A DNA stretch of 64,000 bases from Mucilaginibacter sp. KACC 22063 (GCF_028736115.1 NZ_CP117877.1:3782001-3846000), one strand, 5' to 3'; counted from the stretch's first letter, positions 26,864-36,260 are shown. The notes: a model not told the origin generated them from the letters alone. A program made the numbers and translations.

Positions 26864-27697
26864 TTAATGAACAACTAAGTAAGGCTTAATTTTCTTTAAC
26901 GTGGCATCATCTAATATGGCTACTTCTTTCAAATCGTCTAATGTTTCGTAATCACCATGCTCATTACGGTACTGTATTATGGCATTAATTTGTTTGTAGC
27001 CGAGGTACGGGAAACGCCGCATATCTTCAAACGTAGCTTTGTTTATGTTCAGCTTTTTAACAAGCGCAGCATTTACCTTCACCTGCTTATCCATTAACAA
27101 GTAATGCTCTTCATCAATACCGAAAACTTCTTTCAGCTGTTGTTTGGCATGAAAGCCGCCAAGTTTGTCACGGTAACGAATGATACGCATGGCATAAGCC
27201 GGGCCTATCCCTTTAAGGCTTACCAGTTGAGCAGAATCAGCTTTGTTGATCTCAATAATGGCAGCAGGCTTAATACTTTCGGCATCTGGCAGTGAAATAT
27301 AGGGCGCAAGCCGTTTGTAATCCTCTGCAGAAAGCGAATACATCTTTTGCACGTCCGCCTTGGTGCGAAAACTTCCACCATTGGCTTCATAATGCTTTAT
27401 AGTACCGATCTGATGCTCGGTTAAACCCAATTTTGCCCAGGTAGTATCGGGCAGATGATTCGGGTTAAACGCAAAAAGGTGTGCTGATACCGTTTTTTTC
27501 TCCTCTTGTTCAAACCCAGCAACCTTCAGTTTTGCAGCATCTGCCTCAAATTGGTTAAAATTTATTATCTTATCTTTGTGAAACAGCCTGTACACATAAG
27601 GCGCAGCTAAAGTTAATAGTATCAATACTATCATTACCACTAATCCGTTCCACTCTTTCTTAGTAACGGATAAATAGTTTTTTAGTGTTGATTTCAT
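26864..27697 (-). CDS. ComEA-like helix-hairpin-helix protein
   Basis: A 277-residue protein with an N-terminal membrane helix (about residues 17-36, LVVMIVLILLTLAAPYVYRL) followed by several helix-hairpin-helix units. These include INKADSAQLVSLKGIGPAYA-type (about 150-200) and INKATFEDMRRFPYLGYKQI-type (about 220-270) motifs. HhH motifs bind DNA without sequence specificity, as in competence protein ComEA. Whether it serves DNA uptake here is not shown; Bacteroidota carry several such proteins of unknown role. It is divergent from the acyltransferase gene at 27760. Confidence 0.85.
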   Translation of the reverse strand: MKSTLKNYLSVTKKEWNGLVVMIVLILLTLAAPYVYRLFHKDKIINFNQFEADAAKLKVAGFEQEEKKTVSAHLFAFNPNHLPDTTWAKLGLTEHQIGTIKHYEANGGSFRTKADVQKMYSLSAEDYKRLAPYISLPDAESIKPAAIIEINKADSAQLVSLKGIGPAYAMRIIRYRDKLGGFHAKQQLKEVFGIDEEHYLLMDKQVKVNAALVKKLNINKATFEDMRRFPYLGYKQINAIIQYRNEHGDYETLDDLKEVAILDDATLKKIKPYLVVH

Positions 27698-27759
27698 TGC
27701 GTAAGGCTAATAGCTGCTGAAATTAATAAATTTGAACTTTAAAGTCCGCAAAAAAATAT

Positions 27760-29514
27760 ATGAAGGTAATAACCACAGAGGAATTTGCTAAAGCCCTGAA
27801 GTTAGATAAGTTGAAGATGCCCGGACTGGCCACCCTGCTGATGGAAGTTATGAAGATAAACCGGGTGAATGAGCTGTTTGCTCAGGCGCAGCCCAAGCAA
27901 GGCCCCGAGTTTGTTGATGCGATATTAGAGGGTTGTGGCGTAACCATTGAGTTTGACGAAAAGGAACTTAAAAACCTGCCATCCGATGGCGGCTTTATAG
28001 CTATAGCCAACCACCCCTACGGGGGTATCGAAGGCATGGTACTGCTTAAAATATTATGCATGGCCAGGCCGGATGCCAAGGTGATGGCCAACTTCCTGCT
28101 GAAAAAGATCCCTAACCTAAGCGATTACTTTGTTGCCGTAAACCCGTTTGAGAATGTCGAACATTCTTCAAGCATCAGCGGCATCAAATCAACGCTCGAA
28201 CTTTTGAACTCGGGTACGCCAATCGGCATTTTTCCTGCCGGCGAGGTATCAACTTTTAAAATAGAACAGCAGCAGGTAACAGACAAACAATGGAGCCCGG
28301 TTGTGGGCAAAATCATCGCAAGGGCTAAGGTGCCTGTTGTGCCGATTTATTTCCATGGCAATAACGGCGTTTTGTTTAACCTGCTTAGCTTAATTCACCC
28401 AACACTGCGTACGGCTAAGCTTCCATCAGAACTGTTTAATAAGCAAGGGCACACCATTAAATTACGTATCGGCAAGCCGATCAAGGTAACCGATGTGCCG
28501 GAATACAATAATCCCGCTAAGCTGCTCAACTTTTTAAGGGCAAAAACTTATGCGTTAGGTACCGGGCTTGAAGAGGACAAAAAGATCTTTAACCCGCGTA
28601 ACCTGTTTAAGATACGAAAGCTTGAGGAAGAAATTGAACCAGCTGTAGACCCGGAAATCCTGATAAAGGAGATTGAACCACTGCGCGAAGATTACCGTGT
28701 TTGGCAGGAGAAAAACTACGAGGTTTTTGTAGCGCCTACATCAGTTATCCCTAATACCATACGTGAGATTGGCCGTTTACGCGAGATCACTTTTCGCGAA
28801 GTTGGCGAAGGCACCAACAAAAGCACAGACCTTGACGAGTATGATATCTACTATCATCACCTGTTTATATGGGACACGGAAGCTAAGTTAATCGTTGGTG
28901 CATACCGCATTGGTTTGGGTGATGAGATTTATTACAGCATGGGCAAAAAAGGTTTTTACACCGCCAAGCTGTTTAAAATTAAATCTGAATTTTCATCTGT
29001 ACTAAAACGCAGCCTTGAATTAGGCCGCTCATGGATACGAAAAGAATACCAGCAAAAGCCATTGCCTTTGTTTTTGCTATGGAAGGGTATATTAAAGTTT
29101 TTGATTGACAATCCGCGTTACCGTTACCTGATTGGCCCTGCCAGCATCAGCAACAGTTTCTCTAAATTTTCTAAGTCGCTTATTGTGGATTACATCACCC
29201 GTAACCATTTCGACCATGAAATGGCGCAATATGTTAAGCCACGTAAGAAGTTTAAGGTTGATTTCTCGAAGGTGGATGCTGATCTTTTGATGGCCGGTGA
29301 AGATTCTTTCAAAAATCTTGACAACCTGATCTCTGAACTGGAAATGCGCAACATGAAGGTACCGGTATTGCTTCGCCAGTACATTGCGCTGAATGCCAAG
29401 ATCATTTGCTTTAACATTGACCCTAAGTTTGCCGACTGCCTTGATGGCTTCCTGGTGCTTGACCTGGAAAAAGTACCACAGGATATATTGGAAAAGCTGG
29501 GTAAGAATTTGTAA
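27760..29514 (+). CDS. Bifunctional acyltransferase (PlsC-like plus GNAT N-acyltransferase, OlsF type)
   Basis: A 584-residue protein with two acyltransferase domains. The N-terminal one (about residues 60-260) is a PlsC/lysophospholipid acyltransferase with AIANHPYGGIEGM and the FPAGEVSTF motif. The C-terminal one (about 310-530) is a GNAT/OlsB-like N-acyltransferase (REITFREVGEG, then YRIGLGDEI and LELGRSWIRKEYQ). This arrangement is that of OlsF, which makes ornithine-type aminolipids from an amino acid and two acyl-ACPs; Bacteroidota use related enzymes for glycine or ornithine lipids. It is probably membrane-associated. The amino acid used is not predictable. A TAAATTTG -7-like box lies at 27727-27734. 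Confidence 0.85.
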   Translation: MKVITTEEFAKALKLDKLKMPGLATLLMEVMKINRVNELFAQAQPKQGPEFVDAILEGCGVTIEFDEKELKNLPSDGGFIAIANHPYGGIEGMVLLKILCMARPDAKVMANFLLKKIPNLSDYFVAVNPFENVEHSSSISGIKSTLELLNSGTPIGIFPAGEVSTFKIEQQQVTDKQWSPVVGKIIARAKVPVVPIYFHGNNGVLFNLLSLIHPTLRTAKLPSELFNKQGHTIKLRIGKPIKVTDVPEYNNPAKLLNFLRAKTYALGTGLEEDKKIFNPRNLFKIRKLEEEIEPAVDPEILIKEIEPLREDYRVWQEKNYEVFVAPTSVIPNTIREIGRLREITFREVGEGTNKSTDLDEYDIYYHHLFIWDTEAKLIVGAYRIGLGDEIYYSMGKKGFYTAKLFKIKSEFSSVLKRSLELGRSWIRKEYQQKPLPLFLLWKGILKFLIDNPRYRYLIGPASISNSFSKFSKSLIVDYITRNHFDHEMAQYVKPRKKFKVDFSKVDADLLMAGEDSFKNLDNLISELEMRNMKVPVLLRQYIALNAKIICFNIDPKFADCLDGFLVLDLEKVPQDILEKLGKNL

Positions 29515-29534
29515 AAATATATTCCCCTTTTAAT

Positions 29535-29612
29535 ATGTCATCCTGAACGCAGTGAAGGATCTTTTAATTATTAGAATTTAGAAGATCCCTCACATTTGGT
29601 TCGGGATGACAT
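29535..29612. repeat. REP-like imperfect palindrome (GTCATCCTGAAC family)
   Basis: ATGTCATCCTGAAC ... GTGAAGGATCTT pairs with AAGATCCCTCAC ... GTTCGGGATGACAT, with one mismatch in each arm. This is a long hairpin of the same family as the cluster at 45713-45925. It could also end transcription of the acyltransferase gene. Confidence 0.75.
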
Positions 29613-29766
29613 GTGCATTTTTATCACTTTTTCTTTATCAAATACAGCTACTTACCACACTCCCCCATTCGTTTCAGTTAAGATATTAAACCCTGCGGCA
29701 TTATCCTTGTCTGATAATGTATAAAGGCTACCGCAAGGGTACCGCAGAACTATAAATACTAATACT

Positions 29767-30078
29767 ATGAAACGTTTGACTTTTATAGCCATTTTAATGG
29801 CTGCAATATTTAGCCTTAATGCAAATTCTGCAAAAGCACAAGTAGGTGTTCACGTTGGTTTAAGCTTCGGTACACCATATTACTATCACCCACGCGCAGT
29901 ATATGTGGCCCCGCCGCCACCAGCACCGGTTTATTATTCAGAGCCAGCATACTGTCCGCCGCCCAGACCTTACTATTATGGTCCACGCCGCGTAGTGGTT
30001 GTTAACCGTCCTTATTATTATGGTCCACGCCGTGTGGTAGTAGTGAACCGCTACCGTGGTTATTACCGCAGATGGTAA
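29767..30078 (+). CDS. Small secreted Tyr/Pro/Arg-rich protein
   Basis: A 103-residue protein with a signal peptide (MKRLTFIAILMAAIFSLNANSAKAQ) and a mature part rich in Tyr, Pro, Val and Arg. It holds a Pro run (APPPPAPVYY) and a direct tandem repeat PYYYGPRRVVVVNR, twice in a row. It is strongly basic. Similar short YYG/VVV-rich secreted proteins are frequent in Sphingobacteriaceae; none has a function I can name. A terminator follows at 30113-30145, so it is a single-gene unit. Confidence 0.8.
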   Translation: MKRLTFIAILMAAIFSLNANSAKAQVGVHVGLSFGTPYYYHPRAVYVAPPPPAPVYYSEPAYCPPPRPYYYGPRRVVVVNRPYYYGPRRVVVVNRYRGYYRRW

Positions 30079-30112
30079 GCGAATTTTGATTATCAGTTAG
30101 ATTAAATACAAG

Positions 30113-30145
30113 CGCCCTTTAACAAAAGTTAAGGGGCGTTTTTTT
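30113..30145 (+). terminator. Terminator after the Tyr-rich protein gene
   Basis: CGCCCTTTAAC (30113-30123), loop AAAA, GTTAAGGGGCG (30128-30138), followed by seven T. One wobble pair. Confidence 0.9.
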
Positions 30146-30152
30146 ATGTACT

Positions 30153-30180
30153 AAAAAAGCCTTCCCGGATGGGAAGGCTT
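30153..30180 (-). terminator. Terminator of the Oar-like receptor gene
   Basis: Perfect 10-base stem AAGCCTTCCC / GGGAAGGCTT around a 4-base loop. On the minus strand the stem is followed by a run of T. It is 33 bases after the end of the gene at 30213. Confidence 0.88.
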
Positions 30181-30212
30181 AAACTATTCAATCCGAACTA
30201 TTCTGTATAAAA

Positions 30213-33200
30213 TTAGAAGGTATATCTTACACCGAACTGCATTTGCCAGCGTGAAGCGAAGTAATCTGTAGAGTACTTGGTTGAAGGCGCAGCGAATGTA
30301 TATTTAGGATAAAATGCTACGTTTCCGTTCTTTACATAGTTACCAGCGCTTGCAGTGTTATTAGGTGAAGTAGTAGTATTGCCAACTGGCGTTAAACCGA
30401 TGAACGATGTTGAGTTGTAAGTGTTAGGAGAGAAATAATAGTGACCCCAATCTTTGTTCAACAGGTTGGTTAGGTTAACAATATCGTAAGTAAAGGTAAT
30501 TACGTGTTTGTGTTTACCCTCACCGATTTTGAAATCCTGAGCATAACGGAAGTCAAGGTTGTTATTCCATGGAGTGAAAGCACCGTTACGTTCAGTGAAT
30601 TGACCGCGACGAGATTTCAGGTATTTGTCGCCATCAATAAAGGCATCGAAAGCAGCAGCTTGCTGTGCAGCAGTTGCACCACCTGCAATGTTATTAAAGA
30701 AGTTAACTGTTTCGCCAACTTTTGGAATGTAGGCTAAGCTAACTTGCTGTCCGGTACCGTTGATTGGGTTTGGAACGAAACCATAAGTATATGGGTTACC
30801 AGACTGTGCGCTGAAGAACAGGGTAAAGTTTGCAGTGTATTTTTTAGCTGCATCCCAGTTAACCATGTAGTTAAGCGTTGAAACGATACGGTGACGGATA
30901 TCAAAGTTAGAGTTAGCTGCCTGTGGGTTGTTAGGGCTTAAAGCCTGGTTCAACTGCCAGTTAGACTCCATTGAGTTACGGATACCGTTAGTTACGTCTT
31001 TAGAGTGACCGTAAGTATAAGCTACACTAAAGTTTAAGTTACTTTTTGCATCAAGCACAAATAATTTGGCAATCTGAGCTGTTAAGCTGTAACGATAGCC
31101 TTGGTTAGTGTTTGATAATAAGTATGCGTTGGTATAAGAAGAGTTGATCGCTTGTGTAGTACCAGTGTTAGCAGCGTTTGGCACAGCGATGTAAATCGGC
31201 TGCTGTTTGTTAACGTCATAAGGGTAATAAGTAACGTTATCAACCGTATTGATCTGCTGGAACTTTAAGTCGCGCATTACTTTAGTGTAGATACCCTCTA
31301 AAGTAAATTTCCACTGATTATCGGTAGCGTAATCAACAGCTAAACTGCTTCTCCAAACGCGAGGCATTTTGAAGTTGTTGTCGATCAAGTCAACCTGAGT
31401 TGGGCCACTTGCAGAAGTATTTGCACCTTGTTGGTTAACAAAGTTTAAACCACCGTTTGTAGGAGCCTGTACAGGGTTAGTACCTGCTACATATGGTTTG
31501 TTTGATGATCTTTGGTCAAATGCACCGTAAGTTACACCGTTGTTGTAGAAAGCATAACCGAACCATGCAAATGGTACACGACCGGTGAATAAACCAGAAC
31601 CACCACGCAGAATAACGCTTTGATCGCCATTGATATCATAGTTAAATGATACACGTGGGTTAATGTCAACATTGTTCAGGTATTTATTCTGTACATCCTT
31701 TGGCTTGGTGTAAGTATAAGTAGTACCGTAGTTAGGGTCAACAGTTGCGTTAGTAGTTTTAGTACTTAACGGTTGTTTGTTAGGCAAATCTGCATAATCG
31801 AAACGTACACCTGCTGTCAACTTGAAGTTATCAGTTAACTGCATTTCATCCTGACCGTATAAGCTTAACAAGTTAACCTTGAACTGTGCTGATGGATTAG
31901 AAAGAATGTAATCGCGGTTATTGTCTGTATAATTATAGTTTGCCCTAACACGGCTTGGGTTATTGTTAAGGAAGTTTGCAATGCTGCTGTAAGCAACACG
32001 GCCGTTCCATGAGTTTACGAAGTTGTAAGTGATATCATAAAACTCGTTGTGTGTACCAAATGTAAAGGTGTGTTTGCCTTTAACCCAGGTAAGGTTATCA
32101 GTAAACTCAGCTGTTTTCTGGTGCATATCAAAGATAGCAGCCTCACGGTCGGTACCCAGGAAGATAGTAGAAGGACCATTGGTGATCTCTATCTGTGGAA
32201 CACCTGGGTTTGAAAGCGGGTCACGGTAATCGTGAACGTTTGAATAACCCAGTAATAAGCTGTTATTTAAGGTATTTGAAAATCTTGATTTTAACTCGGC
32301 AACTGTTGAATTTGAGTTATTATGCGATACATAGTCAATCCCTTTAAAGCGGAAAGTAAGGTTATCGCGCTCAAGGTTAGTCGCATCAGAACGAATATAG
32401 TTGTTACGGATAGTTAACTGGTTATGATCGTCAATGTTCCAGTCTAAACGGTTAAAGAATTTATCCGAGTTTGAATAGATGCTGGTGTTATCATAAGTAC
32501 CTGCATCTAAGCCAGTGTATTGATTATACTTTTGTGCAATGGCTTGTGCCTGCGCTAAAGTTACCGGTGAGTTAGCAGTACCTGCACCTAAGATCACCGG
32601 ATCCTTTCTGCGGTTGATCTCTTCGTTGGTGAAGAAGAATAATTTATTCTTGATGATTGGGAAACCTAAACGGCCACCGATCTGGTAGTCATGAAAATCA
32701 GAAGGCTCTTTAGTAAAATCGCCACCTGCTTTGTTAGCACCTACAAATGTAGCATTACGGCCAAAAGAGTAGAATGAACCTGAAACATCATTTGTACCGC
32801 TGCGGGTAACCGCGTTGATAGAACCACCTAATACGTTACCGATCTTAATATCGTAAGGAGCTACATATACCTGTATGTCCTGTATCGCATCCATTGATAC
32901 CGGATTGGTACGTGTGCTGCTTCCCACCTGTCCAGAAGTATTAGTTTGGCCACCTAATGAAGGGCTGAAACCAATCGCATCATTATTAATGGCACCGTCA
33001 AGCGTTACGTTGTTGTAACGGAAGTTAGTTCCCTGGAATGAGTTGTTGCTGCTTTGCGGAGTAGTACGGGTTAAATCCTGGAAGTTACGGTTGATAGAAG
33101 GTAACGTACGGATTTGGTTTTGATTGATACGGGTACCAGCACCTGTGCGGGTACCGCCTGCTGTACCACGTACGGTAACTTCTTTCAGCGCAGTAGTTTC

Positions 33201-33530
33201 ATCAGCCAGCTGGAAGTTAAATTGTACGCTTCCTAAGTTTAAGGTAATACCGTTACGTTCTTCCTTACGGTAACCGATAAAGGTTGCTGTAATGGTGTAA
33301 GGGCCACCCGGGTTAACGTTTGGCAGCGTATAGCGGCCATCGGCGTTGGTTTGTGTACCATAGCGGGTACCAGTACTGGTGTTTACAACCGAGATGGTAA
33401 CACCTGGCATATTTGCACCTTTTGAATCAATTACTTTACCTGAAAGCGTAGCTGTAGTAAGCTGCGCGTTTGCCGGTCGAACGAAACAAACAAACAGTAG
33501 AGAAAAGATGATTAAGTAGAGCTTCTTCAT
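30213..33530 (-). CDS. Oar-like TonB-dependent outer membrane receptor
   Basis: A 1105-residue protein with a signal peptide (KLYLIIFSLLFVCFVRPANA). A carboxypeptidase-regulatory-like domain follows at about residues 25-115 (GKVIDSKGANMPGVTISVVN; YTLPNVNPGGPYTITATFIG). Next comes a plug domain with DAIQDIQVYVAPYDIKIGN and GGSINAVTRSGTNDVSGSFY, and then a long beta-barrel ending in FGVRYTF. The plug sequence matches the Oar/OmpA-like group of TonB-dependent proteins rather than SusC. No SusD partner is adjacent, so a polysaccharide-utilisation role is not supported. The ligand is unknown. Confidence 0.92.
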   Translation of the reverse strand: MKKLYLIIFSLLFVCFVRPANAQLTTATLSGKVIDSKGANMPGVTISVVNTSTGTRYGTQTNADGRYTLPNVNPGGPYTITATFIGYRKEERNGITLNLGSVQFNFQLADETTALKEVTVRGTAGGTRTGAGTRINQNQIRTLPSINRNFQDLTRTTPQSSNNSFQGTNFRYNNVTLDGAINNDAIGFSPSLGGQTNTSGQVGSSTRTNPVSMDAIQDIQVYVAPYDIKIGNVLGGSINAVTRSGTNDVSGSFYSFGRNATFVGANKAGGDFTKEPSDFHDYQIGGRLGFPIIKNKLFFFTNEEINRRKDPVILGAGTANSPVTLAQAQAIAQKYNQYTGLDAGTYDNTSIYSNSDKFFNRLDWNIDDHNQLTIRNNYIRSDATNLERDNLTFRFKGIDYVSHNNSNSTVAELKSRFSNTLNNSLLLGYSNVHDYRDPLSNPGVPQIEITNGPSTIFLGTDREAAIFDMHQKTAEFTDNLTWVKGKHTFTFGTHNEFYDITYNFVNSWNGRVAYSSIANFLNNNPSRVRANYNYTDNNRDYILSNPSAQFKVNLLSLYGQDEMQLTDNFKLTAGVRFDYADLPNKQPLSTKTTNATVDPNYGTTYTYTKPKDVQNKYLNNVDINPRVSFNYDINGDQSVILRGGSGLFTGRVPFAWFGYAFYNNGVTYGAFDQRSSNKPYVAGTNPVQAPTNGGLNFVNQQGANTSASGPTQVDLIDNNFKMPRVWRSSLAVDYATDNQWKFTLEGIYTKVMRDLKFQQINTVDNVTYYPYDVNKQQPIYIAVPNAANTGTTQAINSSYTNAYLLSNTNQGYRYSLTAQIAKLFVLDAKSNLNFSVAYTYGHSKDVTNGIRNSMESNWQLNQALSPNNPQAANSNFDIRHRIVSTLNYMVNWDAAKKYTANFTLFFSAQSGNPYTYGFVPNPINGTGQQVSLAYIPKVGETVNFFNNIAGGATAAQQAAAFDAFIDGDKYLKSRRGQFTERNGAFTPWNNNLDFRYAQDFKIGEGKHKHVITFTYDIVNLTNLLNKDWGHYYFSPNTYNSTSFIGLTPVGNTTTSPNNTASAGNYVKNGNVAFYPKYTFAAPSTKYSTDYFASRWQMQFGVRYTF

Positions 33531-33631
33531 TTGTGATCAATTTGAGCACAAAGGTTCAGCAATTGTATTAAGTCAATGTTAACACAAGATTATCTTTACT
33601 CCGATAGATGAACCATCTCTTAACAATAGGT

Positions 33632-34141
33632 TCAAATTTTTACGCCAATAGCCTTAGCAGGAAATGAAATTAACCATAAAGGAAGCATAAATAGCGATTT
33701 AAACAGTGCCAAATGCTTTTTTTGAAAAATGCTAAGCAGGATAAGCCCTGATACAACCGCAATGGAAACATAGATGATCCAGGCATTGGCTGCAAGATAA
33801 ATCTGCATTCTGGATACCTGGTAAGAAATAATAAAAGTAAGGATTAGCAAAAAATAAGACAGTACCGGCGATTTTTTCAACCAAAAATAAATGATCCCGG
33901 CTATAAAGAAAGAAGCCCAGTTAATATAACCGATGTAATTACCGAGCCATTTAAATGACGGAAACGGGATGACCCAGCATACCCCCATTAAGCCGAAATA
34001 AAATAAAATGAGCAGCAAGGCAATTATAATACGTGCGCCAACCGCCGGAAGCTTTATCGTATACTCCTCAAAATAAACATCAATGGGGCGCTTAGCCCCA
34101 TCAACGTTTTTAGTAATATTCTTTTTTGTGCTTGTTTTCAA
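33632..34141 (-). CDS. Polytopic membrane protein, possibly a degenerate Mpo1-like (DUF962) protein
   Basis: A 169-residue protein with four to five predicted helices. The segments RPIDVYFEEY, WVIPFPSFKWLG and INWASFF resemble the DUF962/Mpo1-like family. The expected SHxNxxNxxxH block right after FEEY, whose histidines are thought to bind iron, is replaced by the hydrophobic TIKLPAVGARIIIALLL. If the resemblance is real, this is a catalytically dead relative; otherwise it is an unrecognised membrane protein. It lies downstream of rny on the same strand, about 50 bases apart. Confidence 0.7.
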   Translation of the reverse strand: MKTSTKKNITKNVDGAKRPIDVYFEEYTIKLPAVGARIIIALLLILFYFGLMGVCWVIPFPSFKWLGNYIGYINWASFFIAGIIYFWLKKSPVLSYFLLILTFIISYQVSRMQIYLAANAWIIYVSIAVVSGLILLSIFQKKHLALFKSLFMLPLWLISFPAKAIGVKI

Positions 34142-34191
34142 ATTAACAATAATTTAAAGTCCATCCCCTAAAGGATGGATATACCTGATTG

Positions 34192-35754
34192 TTATTTAGC
34201 AAAAGCTACCGAACGGGTTTCCCTGATTACAGTAACCTTGATCTGACCCGGATAGGTCATTTCTGTTTGAATACGGTTAGAGATATCAGCCGCCAGAATT
34301 TCTGACTGCGCATCACTCACTTTTTCGCTTTCAACAACTACACGCAATTCGCGACCAGCCTGTATTGCGAAGGTTTTTTCAACGCCTGGGTAAGATAACG
34401 CTAACTCTTCCAGTTCTTTTAAGCGTTTGATGTAGCTTTCAACCACCTCGCGGCGTGCACCCGGACGAGCGCCTGAGATAGCGTCACAAGCCTGTACAAT
34501 CGGTGAGATCATTGATGTCATCTCTATCTCGTCGTGGTGAGCGCCAATAGCGTTACATACTTCCGGGTGTTCTTTATATTTCTCTGCCAGCTGCATACCT
34601 AAAATTGCGTGTGGCAATTCAGGGTTATCATCAGGCACTTTACCAATATCATGCAGTAAGCCTGCACGTTTGGCCAGTTTTACGTTAAGGCCCAATTCGG
34701 CAGCCATAGTTGCGCAGAAGTTAGCAACCTCGCGCGAGTGCTGTAAAAGGTTTTGCCCGTAAGATGAACGGTAACGCATACGGCCAACCATACGGATCAG
34801 TTCGGGATGCAGGCCGTGTATACCTAAGTCAATCACGGTACGCTCGCCTATTTCAACAATCTCTTCTTCTATCTGCTTTTTGGTTTTAGCAACCACCTCT
34901 TCAATACGTGCAGGGTGGATACGGCCGTCGGTCACCAGACGGTGCATCGCTAAACGTGCAATCTCGCGGCGAACCGGGTCAAAGCCTGAAAGAATGATAG
35001 CTTCAGGAGTATCGTCAACAATAATTTCTATACCGGTAGCTGCTTCTAAAGCACGGATGTTACGCCCCTCACGGCCAATGATACGTCCTTTGATCTCATC
35101 ATTCTCGATATTAAATATCGAAACGGTGTTTTCGATAGCGCTCTCTGTAGCTGTACGCTGTATGGTTTGTATTACAACCTTTTTAGCTTCTTTGGTAGCA
35201 GTCAGTTTAGCTTCGTCAACAATATCCTTGATCTGCATCATGGCTTTGGTACGTGCCTCTTCGCGCAGGGTATCTACCAGCTGGTTCTTAGCTTCTTCGG
35301 CTGTAATACCGGCAATGGTTTCCAGCTGCTGTACATGCTGCTGTTTAAGCGCCTCAACTTCTTCCTGCTTTTTAACCGCAGCTTCAGTCTGGCGTTCTAA
35401 ATTTTTACGCAGGTTATCCAGCTCGCTGTCTTTACGATTAGCGTTTTCCAGCTTTTGGTTCAGCGACTGCTCTTTTTGCTTGATTGAGTTTTCGCGCTGA
35501 TTAAGGCTATTATTTTTTGAATTTACTTCCTGCTCGTGCTCGGCTTTAAGCTGTAAAAACTTCTCTTTTGCTTCGAGTAATTTATTTTTCTTTAATATCT
35601 CCGCGTTGTTCTCAGCATCTTTTAAGATCTTCTTAACTTTATTCTGAGCTGATATTTCCTGTTCTTTAAATAGTTTCCGGAGTAAAAAACGGCCGATGAC
35701 AATCCCGATGATGATGCCTACCAACAGCCCGATGATGATATAAAGTATGTCCAT
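34192..35754 (-). CDS. rny: Ribonuclease Y
   Basis: A 520-residue membrane-anchored endoribonuclease that starts mRNA decay. An N-terminal helix ([20 protein letters not shown]) is followed by a long coiled coil (about residues 30-200), a KH RNA-binding domain ([19 protein letters not shown], about 230) and an HD domain with the HD pair in AGLLHDIGK and HHDEIE further on (about 360-400). Length and domain order match the family. The 6S RNA locus lies between it and zapA. A short hairpin TCCATCC/GGATGGA follows the stop near 34161-34179. Confidence 0.96.
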   Translation of the reverse strand: MDILYIIIGLLVGIIIGIVIGRFLLRKLFKEQEISAQNKVKKILKDAENNAEILKKNKLLEAKEKFLQLKAEHEQEVNSKNNSLNQRENSIKQKEQSLNQKLENANRKDSELDNLRKNLERQTEAAVKKQEEVEALKQQHVQQLETIAGITAEEAKNQLVDTLREEARTKAMMQIKDIVDEAKLTATKEAKKVVIQTIQRTATESAIENTVSIFNIENDEIKGRIIGREGRNIRALEAATGIEIIVDDTPEAIILSGFDPVRREIARLAMHRLVTDGRIHPARIEEVVAKTKKQIEEEIVEIGERTVIDLGIHGLHPELIRMVGRMRYRSSYGQNLLQHSREVANFCATMAAELGLNVKLAKRAGLLHDIGKVPDDNPELPHAILGMQLAEKYKEHPEVCNAIGAHHDEIEMTSMISPIVQACDAISGARPGARREVVESYIKRLKELEELALSYPGVEKTFAIQAGRELRVVVESEKVSDAQSEILAADISNRIQTEMTYPGQIKVTVIRETRSVAFAK

Positions 35755-35773
35755 AATGGTTGTGTATATATAT

Positions 35774-35918
35774 AAAAAAACCGCAAGTAAATTTTAAGTG
35801 CCAGTATCATAGCTTTAACACCGGTTATTAGTGTGCTTACGACATATACCCCTGCCGCTTACATACCATAACCAGGCATTTTGCCTGTGGTAGTGAAACT
35901 TAAAATTTAACCGCGGTT
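35774..35918 (-). ncRNA. ssrS: Probable 6S RNA
   Basis: The 193-bp gap between zapA and rny encodes, on the minus strand, an RNA of about 145 bases whose ends pair. 5' AACCGC...AAATTTTAAGT (35918-35898) pairs with 3' ACTTAAAATTT...GCGGTT (35799-35779), separated by a 4-base internal loop, and a run of T follows (35780-35774). Inside is a small hairpin CAGGC-AAAAT-GCCTG and a large open central region. Long closed helix, central bubble and a U-tract fit 6S RNA, the regulator that binds RNA polymerase. The place between zapA and rny also fits my knowledge of this phylum. The exact 5' end is not determined. Confidence 0.72.
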
Positions 35919-35947
35919 AAATTTGCTCTTGTATGTAAAGAACGTTA

Positions 35948-36238
35948 TTACTTCGAGAAAAAGCCAGTTAGTAATTGGTCTAAACGGTAAATACCGTCTG
36001 CAACTTCCGTATCTTCAACCGTAACTTTACGTTCTACCCTTAATGATTCGGTTGCGTAATGCAATACCGCCATCGACAGCAGATCCTGTTTGTCCCTTAC
36101 CGCATAGTTTTCCTGATATTCTTTCAAACGATCGTTTATCAGCTTAGCAGCACGGCGTATAATTTCCTCTTCCTCCATGTTTACCTTTAATGGGTAAACG
36201 CGGTCAGCAATATTTATTTTTATTGAGATTTCTCCCAT
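35948..36238 (-). CDS. zapA: Cell division protein ZapA
   Basis: A 96-residue cytoplasmic protein. The N-terminal globular part has ISIKINIADRVYPLKVNMEE (strand-rich) and AAKLINDRLKEYQENYAV. It continues with a helix (DLLSMAVLHYATESLRVERK) that forms the coiled-coil dimer of ZapA. ZapA bundles FtsZ filaments at the division ring. It sits 22 bases after a small coiled-coil gene and upstream of the 6S RNA. Confidence 0.92.
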   Translation of the reverse strand: MGEISIKINIADRVYPLKVNMEEEEIIRRAAKLINDRLKEYQENYAVRDKQDLLSMAVLHYATESLRVERKVTVEDTEVADGIYRLDQLLTGFFSK

Positions 36239-36260
36239 TGAGCTTGTTCACTTATTTGCC

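Noticed and set aside
34880..35500. 206-codon open frame antisense to rny
   Set aside because: Its Ser/Arg/Leu-rich low-complexity translation mirrors the coiled-coil codons of rny; no start signal or domain.
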